Source of the DNA: DTNV01 sp964388435 | GTDB taxonomy: Archaea; Micrarchaeota; Micrarchaeia; Norongarragalinales; UBA8480 | NCBI GenBank assembly: GCA_964388435.1 | Contig: CAYMAH010000038.1 | Location: forward strand, 1 to 18,622 | Length of the DNA stretch: 18,622 nucleotides | Reading direction: 5' to 3' | Shown: piece after piece, positions 13,834 through 18,622 of the stretch | Numbering within the stretch: position 1 is the stretch's first letter | Layout: each line of letters begins with the position of its first letter | Notes under the pieces: generated by a model | What the model was told of the DNA's origin: nothing | The model's input: only the letters and a program-made list of their open reading frames with translations | The model's database searches: none | Program-made: the position numbers and the translations under genes

Positions 13834-15048
13834 TCAAGTAGAACACTTCGCAGCGCTTGTAGCTGAAACAGGCTTTTGGAATGTTAAACTACACGCGCTT
13901 GCTTGAGTGGTCATGGCATTGCAGAACCCCTGCTGGTAAATCGTAGGCGTTCTACCGTTAGCTCCATAGTCAGTGAATTGAACGCCGTTGATAAACCATG
14001 TTGGAGAGCTCTGAACACCAGCTGCTATTGATTGAACCGCGTCGCCTTCAAGCATTTGAGGAGCGTTATTCAAAACACAACCGTCAATAACGCTTGAATT
14101 AATATTCAAAGAACTGAAAACTCCGGGAAGCATTGAAGTAAGATTCGCAAAAATCTTATCCTGAACGCTTGAAACTCCTGGGCTTGGAGGTGAAATCCCT
14201 CCCGCAGCAATCTCCAAACCGCTTATCACAGGATCAACAGCAAGAGTGTAATTATACCAAGTGTTCAAGCCATAGTTCTTCAAAACGCATGATTGAACTG
14301 CGTCCTCGAAAACCTCGTCAGCACCGTGCAAAGAGTTTATGCAAACCCCATTAGCCCAGCACAAATAATTCAAACCATTAGAGTCATAACCCTGGCTCAA
14401 ACCAGCAAAAGAGTAATTCTGCTCTATCACCGCGGTTGTGTTAGGAGTTACTATAAAAACAGGAGTGAAGTTAACAGTAGAACCGAATTTCTGAAGAACA
14501 GGAACCGCGCTCAACTCTGACTGGGTTCCGAAAGGACAGTAGCCCATCACATATAATTGTACACTGGGAACGCTTGATTTTGGAATACTGGCCTGATTCT
14601 GAGAAGTGGAAGACAAGTTTCCTGAAAGGGGAATGCCCTGAGTTGCTATGAACAATTGATTATTATAGACAAAAGCCGGGATTGACTGGGTGGAACCATT
14701 TATAGTAGCAGTTAAATTAACAATAGGAGCTTCAACACTATTCACGCTAACGCTTAAACTCCCGCCCTGGTTAGTAAGAGCAGGTCCTAAAACCCCCTGA
14801 ATCTGGCTTTGAAGCGCCGCCTGATCGCTTGCGCTCAAACCAGAGCTAGCTCCAGTATTAATAATAGTTGATGCAGATTGAATTGGAGTTGTTAGTTTAA
14901 AAGCTACAAAACCAACAAGTAATCCCACTACAAGAGAAGCAATCAAAACAAGCAAAACCTGATTTTGAGAAAACCCAGTTACTTTAACATGAGAATGAAC
15001 TTCATGAGCTTCATTTTCATTCTTGTGCTTAGAGTCTTTGGAATTCAT
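13834..15048 (-). CDS. Membrane-anchored thioredoxin-fold protein, GILT/DsbA-like
   Basis: A 404-residue protein with a charged, His-containing cytoplasmic N-terminus (1-28), one membrane anchor (29-52) and a large outside part. After a Ser/Gln-rich region the thioredoxin fold starts at VQLYVMGYCPFGTQ with C171 in a CPFG active site lacking the second Cys. Later stretches, LHGADEVFEDAVQSCVLKN, IDGCVLNNAPQMLEGDAV and SSPTWFINGVQF, parallel the order of elements in GILT-type thiol reductases (HG..E...C, C......G, PW..ING). Additional Cys are CWANGVC and three near the C-terminus. A thiol-disulfide role outside the cell is likely. ATG 15048 is preferred over 15063 because TATATA-like DNA lies about 30 bp upstream. 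Confidence 0.75.
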   Translation of the reverse strand: MNSKDSKHKNENEAHEVHSHVKVTGFSQNQVLLVLIASLVVGLLVGFVAFKLTTPIQSASTIINTGASSGLSASDQAALQSQIQGVLGPALTNQGGSLSVSVNSVEAPIVNLTATINGSTQSIPAFVYNNQLFIATQGIPLSGNLSSTSQNQASIPKSSVPSVQLYVMGYCPFGTQSELSAVPVLQKFGSTVNFTPVFIVTPNTTAVIEQNYSFAGLSQGYDSNGLNYLCWANGVCINSLHGADEVFEDAVQSCVLKNYGLNTWYNYTLAVDPVISGLEIAAGGISPPSPGVSSVQDKIFANLTSMLPGVFSSLNINSSVIDGCVLNNAPQMLEGDAVQSIAAGVQSSPTWFINGVQFTDYGANGRTPTIYQQGFCNAMTTQASACSLTFQKPVSATSAAKCST

Positions 15049-15063
15049 TAAACAAACCACCAT

Positions 15064-15083
15064 TTTTAAAAAGATATATAATT
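15064..15083 (-). promoter_or_regulatory. TATA-like region of the thioredoxin-fold gene
   Basis: The minus strand reads ATTATATATC (15073-15082) followed by TTTTTAAAA (15064-15072). The first is centred about 30 bp before the ATG at 15048, a good position for a leaderless transcript, and too close (about 15 bp) to serve ATG 15063. Confidence 0.45.
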
Positions 15084-15168
15084 AAAAATATCAACCTTTA
15101 AAAACCTTTTCACGAGTTTTTTTCTATCATTTATTTTTAATTACAAATCTTAATTCTTAATTAATTTT

Positions 15169-15179
15169 AAAAAAAAAAA
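15169..15179 (-). terminator. T11 terminator of deoxyhypusine synthase
   Basis: Eleven A on the plus strand are read as T11 immediately after the TAA of the deoxyhypusine synthase gene (15180-15182). It has the same length and placement as the tract at 7151-7161. The rest of the 15084-15168 gap is A/T-rich with TTAATT motifs and no visible gene. Confidence 0.5.
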
Positions 15180-16106
15180 TTACAATCCCGCAAGCATAAA
15201 CGGCAGGATAACGCTGGCGTCGCCGTCAATGTTGATGAACTTCGCCTTGACTTTAACCTTCCCCCAGGAGACCGCCTCGCTTAACCTCGCCCCACTTAAA
15301 CTCCCATCGTACTGTGAAGCAGTTGTAATGTAAACAGCGTAGTCCAACCCTCCCTTGAACTGACTCCACCATATGGTATGATGTTTACTTATGCCTCCTC
15401 CAATCATCAAAGCTCCAAGCTTCTTGCTTTCAAATATTATTCTCGACATTTCCCTTTCATCCTTCAAAACGTTCACTTTAAAATCATGATCCTGGCTGAA
15501 AATCATCAGCTGCGTGCCGAAAGCCCCGTCGGTAATGCCAGGAATGAAAACAGGAATGTTGTTTAGATAAGCCTGTCTTACAATTGAATTCTCGTCTTTT
15601 ATTCTCTTTCCAAACTCTCTTACAAGCTCCCAACTGCTCCACTCGCTTTTAATCTTGCTCAATTCTTCAAGAATAGGCTGCATTCCCTTCTCCAAAACAA
15701 GCCCGTAATTCTCAGAAGGAATCAAAACATTACCAAGCCTGAAAACATCGATTTTCCTAAGCTCGAAATCGCTGAAGTCAAAGCTCCCTGAATAATACTT
15801 ACCGCCCCAAGTCCTCGCAAGATCATGGTCAAGCATTCCACAGGTGGTTATCACAGCGTTAAAATTTTTTATATTGTCGGCGAAAACCCCTCTAACTCCC
15901 GTTGAAATCAAATCGGCCGGAAAGCTCAAAATCTTAGTGCACTCTTTATCTTCAAACATTTCCCTTAGAATCTTAACCCCCTGAAAAACGTTTGCAGCGG
16001 TGAAACCGCCCACCTCTTCGAAACTGTTTATCAGCTCTTCGACCTTCATTCCCTTTTTAATCTTCAAATCCTTTACTTCCGAATTCAGAATATTTCTTGA
16101 TAACAT
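15180..16106 (-). CDS. dys: Deoxyhypusine synthase
   Basis: A 308-residue NAD-dependent enzyme transferring the aminobutyl group of spermidine to a lysine of translation factor aIF5A, the first step of hypusine formation, found in archaea and eukaryotes. Recognised by SFPADLISTGVRGVFADNI (61-79), TTCGMLDHDLARTWGG, NIPVFIPGITDGAFG, GGGISKHH with catalytic K241, and DYAVYITTASQYDGSLSGARLSEAVSWGK near the C-terminus. The protein is full length and the active site intact. ATG 16106 is the only plausible start. It stands alone on this strand, with a T11 terminator behind it and a 177-bp leader region in front. Confidence 0.96.
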   Translation of the reverse strand: MLSRNILNSEVKDLKIKKGMKVEELINSFEEVGGFTAANVFQGVKILREMFEDKECTKILSFPADLISTGVRGVFADNIKNFNAVITTCGMLDHDLARTWGGKYYSGSFDFSDFELRKIDVFRLGNVLIPSENYGLVLEKGMQPILEELSKIKSEWSSWELVREFGKRIKDENSIVRQAYLNNIPVFIPGITDGAFGTQLMIFSQDHDFKVNVLKDEREMSRIIFESKKLGALMIGGGISKHHTIWWSQFKGGLDYAVYITTASQYDGSLSGARLSEAVSWGKVKVKAKFINIDGDASVILPFMLAGL

Positions 16107-16250
16107 TTTTTTTAAACACCTTTTAATTTTTTTAATACCCCCCGTATTTATTTTTTAAAACTTAATTTAAGGCCCTATTCAATTGAAATTAGTTAAGATT
16201 ATGGAATGTACTCATTGTTTCTGTAAATTGTTTTAACCATTGCAAGTAGT

Positions 16251-16282
16251 TTTAAAACGTAAAAATTTAATAACTTTTTCAA
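16251..16282. repeat. Direct repeat copy A (32 bp)
   Basis: This stretch, beginning TTTAAAACGTAAAAATTTAA and ending AACTTTTTCAA, matches 16738-16768 with two substitutions and one single-base gap (29 of 32). It ends one base before the stop codon of the unknown gene at 16284. The remainder of the 16107-16250 gap holds no gene I can support. Confidence 0.65.
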
Positions 16283-16283
16283 T

Positions 16284-16730
16284 TTAACTCTCCTTCTCTT
16301 CTTTCAGCTGAAGCATTCTCGCAACCTTCAAAGCCATTTTCCTGTTAGGACTTACCACTTTATCAGGGTATATGAATGCCAAAAGAGTCAAGCCTTTGAA
16401 AGGACCATCATTTTTATTTTCTTTTTTAAGAATATTTTCAGATTCTTCAATAGATTCATCTAAGCTGACGGGAAACTCAGACTTAAATGCAGGGTTTTGC
16501 TTTGAAACCTTTCTAACCACCGCCAGGCAGGGTTTTTTGTTTTCATCCTCCCCTTGCATTAACATGAACTCGTTCTTCAGTTTTTCAAGCGTTTTGTCCG
16601 AATCTACTTTTCCAGGAATGTAAACAACGCTTTTACCATTCTCGTTAACAACATCTTTCTCTTCAAAGCGCTTGAAACTGGCAAAAGCAGGCGCGTTCCT
16701 TTCAACGGCTTTAAGATTCTTAAAATCCAT
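16284..16730 (-). CDS. Protein of unknown function bracketed by direct repeats
   Basis: A 148-residue soluble, charged protein. The frame is open up to 16907, but that extension overlaps the start of the DNA ligase gene on the other strand, so I use ATG 16730 (MDFKNLKAVERNAPAF). The middle has strand-like segments (KSVVYIPGKVDSD, PCLAVVRKVSK), an acidic stretch (LDESIEESENILKKENKNDG) and a final basic helical region (PNRKMALKVARMLQLKEE). The segment LTLLAFIYPDKVVSPNRKMA is moderately hydrophobic but too short for a firm membrane call. No family recognised. The gene is divergent from the ligase (61-bp gap) and is framed by copies A and B of a 32-bp repeat, which suggests duplication or insertion. 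Confidence 0.6.
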   Translation of the reverse strand: MDFKNLKAVERNAPAFASFKRFEEKDVVNENGKSVVYIPGKVDSDKTLEKLKNEFMLMQGEDENKKPCLAVVRKVSKQNPAFKSEFPVSLDESIEESENILKKENKNDGPFKGLTLLAFIYPDKVVSPNRKMALKVARMLQLKEEKES

Positions 16731-16737
16731 GAATGGA

Positions 16738-16768
16738 TTTAAAACATAAAAATTAATAACTCTTTCAA
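16738..16768. repeat. Direct repeat copy B (31 bp)
   Basis: Begins TTTAAAACATAAAAATTAAT and ends AACTCTTTCAA; 29 of 32 positions match copy A at 16251-16282. It lies 7 bp upstream of the ATG at 16730 and 23 bp upstream of the ligase ATG, inside the divergent promoter region, so it contains TATA-like elements for one or both genes. Confidence 0.65.
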
Positions 16769-16791
16769 CGAAAAAAGGTTTGAAATAAAAA

Positions 16792-18516
16792 ATGCTTTTC
16801 CAAGAAGTAGCAAGTATTTTCGAAGACACGAGAAAGACAAACTCAAGGCTAGAAATAACCACCATACTCGCGGGGCTTTTCAAGAAAACCAAGACAAGCG
16901 AAATCAAACAACTCTGCTACCTGTTGCAGGGAGTGATAGAACCAGCGTTCACAGGAATCGACATCGGAATGGGGGAAAAGCTGGCTGAGAAAAGCATATC
17001 GCTAACCACTGGGGAAAACGTAAAAGAAATCGACAACAGATACAAAAAAACCGGCGATTTAGGCCTGACTGCGAGACAGGCAATGGAAAAAAGAAGCCAA
17101 ACCAGCCTTGGAAAAGAAGAACTGACACTGGAAAAAGTCTACAGCAACCTGCATAAAATCGCAACCACAAGCGGAAAGGGAAGCGTTGACCTGAAAATAA
17201 AGCTACTATCAGAACTGCTTTCAAGCGCAAAACCGACAGAAGCAGAGATAATAATCAAAATAATAACGGGAAAGATGAGCTCGGGCTTCGCGGAAATGAC
17301 GATTATAAGCGCATTGAACGAAAGCAAGAACGGGGACAAGCAAACCCAATCAGAGCTTGAAAGAGCCTACAACCTCACCTCGGACTTGGGAGAGGTTTCG
17401 GAAATACTGCTCGAAAAAGGATTCGAGGAAGTTAAGAAAATAAAACCCACTCCATTCAAGCCTATAATGCCAGCCCTGGCTGAAAGACTTGCAAACCCGG
17501 AAGAAATAATCAAAAAAATAGGGGAGTGCGCTGCCGATTATAAATATGATGGTTTCAGGCTGCAGGTGCACATCTCAAAAGACAAAATAGAAATCTACTC
17601 AAGAAGGCAGGAAAAAATGACCCACATGTTCCCGGAGCTGATAGAAGCGATAAAAAAGGAAGTGAAAACAAGAGAAGCGATATTCGAAGGAGAGGCCATA
17701 TCATTCAACGAGGAAAACCAAACATTCCAGCCGTTCCAAGTGACCATAACAAGAAAAAGAAAGCACGGAATCGAAGCGAGAAGCAAGTCAATGCCGCTAA
17801 GACTATACGCGTTCGACCTGCTGTACTTAAACGGCGAGGACTTCACGAAAAAACCATACGGTGAGAGAAGAAAAAAACTGGAAGAAATCATAACACCGGG
17901 AACAATCCGCCTAAGCATTCAGAAAATAGTCAAAACGCCTCAAGAACTTCAATCCTATTTCAACGAAGCGTTGAAAAAGGGCTTGGAAGGAGTAATAGCA
18001 AAAGATCTGAACGCACCCTACACGGTTGGGGCGAGAAAATTCGCCTGGATTAAACTCAAAAAAAGCTATGAAAGCAAGATAGCAGACACCATAGACGCCG
18101 CGATCATCGGTTATTACTATGGAAAGGGGAAGAGAACCAAGCTGGGAGTGGGAGGGCTTTTGACAGCGGTTTACGACGACAAAAACGGCGAGTTCAAAAC
18201 CATCGCCAAGCTCGGGACGGGGTTCAGCGAAGAGCAGCTCGAGTGGTTTTCAAAAAACCTTAAACCGCTGAAAGAAAAACCGCGGAACGTTGAAAGCATT
18301 CTAAAACCACACGTCTGGGTCGAACCATTAATCGTGGTTACAATCAAAGCGGACGAGATAACTCAAAGCACCATACACACCTGCGCGTTCAGAAACGGAC
18401 AGGGCCTGGCTTTAAGATTTCCTAGACTCACTCAAATAAGAACGGACAAAAGAGCGACGGACGCCACCACGGAAAAGGAAGTGGTTGAAATGTTCAGGAT
18501 GCAGTCGGAAAAGTAG
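16792..18516 (+). CDS. lig: ATP-dependent DNA ligase, archaeal type
   Basis: A 574-residue ligase sealing nicks in DNA during replication and repair. Order of domains: N-terminal DNA-binding domain (1-215; starts MLFQEVASIFEDTRKTNSRLE, with KIITGKMSSGFAE), adenylation domain with motif I DYKYDGFR and the AMP-accepting K251, motif III FEGEAISF, FDLLYLNGEDF, motif IV EGVIAKD, motif V AWIKLKKSY, then an OB-fold with GVGGLLTAVYD and a C-terminal RFPRLTQIRTDK (motif VI region). Length matches other archaeal ligases, and all catalytic motifs are intact. A weak AGGT about 11 bases before the ATG could act as a Shine-Dalgarno. It is divergent from the unknown gene at 16730. Confidence 0.97.
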   Translation: MLFQEVASIFEDTRKTNSRLEITTILAGLFKKTKTSEIKQLCYLLQGVIEPAFTGIDIGMGEKLAEKSISLTTGENVKEIDNRYKKTGDLGLTARQAMEKRSQTSLGKEELTLEKVYSNLHKIATTSGKGSVDLKIKLLSELLSSAKPTEAEIIIKIITGKMSSGFAEMTIISALNESKNGDKQTQSELERAYNLTSDLGEVSEILLEKGFEEVKKIKPTPFKPIMPALAERLANPEEIIKKIGECAADYKYDGFRLQVHISKDKIEIYSRRQEKMTHMFPELIEAIKKEVKTREAIFEGEAISFNEENQTFQPFQVTITRKRKHGIEARSKSMPLRLYAFDLLYLNGEDFTKKPYGERRKKLEEIITPGTIRLSIQKIVKTPQELQSYFNEALKKGLEGVIAKDLNAPYTVGARKFAWIKLKKSYESKIADTIDAAIIGYYYGKGKRTKLGVGGLLTAVYDDKNGEFKTIAKLGTGFSEEQLEWFSKNLKPLKEKPRNVESILKPHVWVEPLIVVTIKADEITQSTIHTCAFRNGQGLALRFPRLTQIRTDKRATDATTEKEVVEMFRMQSEK

Positions 18517-18520
18517 AACG

Positions 18521-18558
18521 CCACTATCTAAAAAAAAGCGTTTTTGGATTTTTAGTGG
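18521..18558. terminator. Hairpin between convergent gene ends
   Basis: CCACTA (18521-18526), a TCT bulge and A run pair with TTTTTAGTGG (18549-18558), giving a stem of about ten pairs with T-rich runs on both strands. It begins 4 bp after the ligase stop, so it may act as a bidirectional terminator. Part of the right arm overlaps the last codons of the probable convergent gene. Confidence 0.4.
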
Positions 18559-18622
18559 AAGGTGTTATGGTCTTTGGCAAGCAACCACTTCCAGAACGGA
18601 GTGAACTTTATTTTCTTCTTCC
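18552..18622 (-). CDS. Probable C-terminal fragment of a convergent gene
   Basis: The minus strand is open from the right edge to TAA at 18552-18554, giving 22 complete codons ending KWLLAKDHNTFH. The lysine-rich start followed by FTPFWKWLL looks like the tail of a membrane-associated or sugar-transfer protein, but the piece is too short to classify. The other minus frame also stops soon, so this call rests on composition and on the hairpin placed at the gene end. Confidence 0.35.
   Translation of the reverse strand, partial: KKKIKFTPFWKWLLAKDHNTFH

Noticed and set aside
16201..16236. Eleven-codon frame with a CxxCxC pattern
   Set aside because: Too short, no ribosome site or second support; likely chance.
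16731..16907. N-terminal extension of the unknown gene at 16284 to ATG 16907
   Set aside because: It overlaps the first 39 codons of the well-supported DNA ligase on the opposite strand and crosses repeat B.
1..18622. CRISPR arrays, insertion sequences, rRNA genes
   Set aside because: No regularly spaced repeats, no transposase, and no rRNA-like sequence were seen on either strand.

Overview
The window is archaeal. It carries deoxyhypusine synthase, an archaeal/eukaryotic-type ATP-dependent DNA ligase, RtcB RNA ligase, a class II tRNA-Ser whose anticodon loop holds an intron, and tRNAs without encoded CCA. Many genes have a TATA-like box (TTTTAAA type) centred about 24-30 bp before the start codon, the pattern of leaderless archaeal transcripts; one gene (start 1054) instead has a strong Shine-Dalgarno. 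The DNA is A/T-rich, gene-dense and rich in small proteins of unknown function, which would fit a DPANN-type or similar uncultivated archaeon, but nothing here fixes the lineage.

Layout. 2-97: C-terminus of an unknown gene. 109-1054 (-): rubredoxin-domain protein followed by a DedA membrane protein. 1164-1581 (+): small broken gene (in-frame stop plus frameshift). 1640-5765 (-): two secreted or membrane-anchored Asn/Ser/Thr-rich proteins, two small unknown proteins, and an APC-family permease broken by a one-base frameshift in a G tract. 5938-7152 (+): cation/proton antiporter. 7171-7659 (-): unknown. 7711-9123 (-): RtcB, divergent from tRNA-Ser(CGA) with intron at 9220-9322. 9403-10344 (+): Fic-domain protein behind a 14-bp inverted repeat. 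10348-12276 (-): DUF92 membrane protein and dihydroorotate dehydrogenase, a two-gene operon. 12352-12424 (+): tRNA-Thr(CGU) with an unusual C33. 12437-12958 (-): unknown. 13047-15048 (-): membrane-anchored thioredoxin-fold (GILT/DsbA-like) protein, then a membrane protein with an outside beta domain and a cytoplasmic winged helix. 15180-16106 (-): deoxyhypusine synthase. 16284-16730 (-): unknown gene bracketed by near-identical 32-bp direct repeats. 16792-18516 (+): DNA ligase. 18552-18622 (-): probable C-terminus of another gene.

How the parts relate. Housekeeping RNA and DNA functions (tRNA splicing ligation, tRNAs, eIF5A modification, DNA ligation, pyrimidine synthesis) are interleaved with a lineage-specific cell-surface set: proteins with N-terminal signal or anchor segments and many N-glycosylation sequons, an extracytoplasmic thiol oxidoreductase and a transmembrane DNA-binding protein that could report envelope state to the genome. 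No CRISPR array, insertion sequence or rRNA was seen. The most interesting signals are the C33 tRNA-Thr, the class 2-like PyrD with a class 1-type catalytic Cys, the operator-like repeat at the Fic gene, the repeat-bracketed gene beside the ligase, and the oxidoreductase/membrane-HTH pair.
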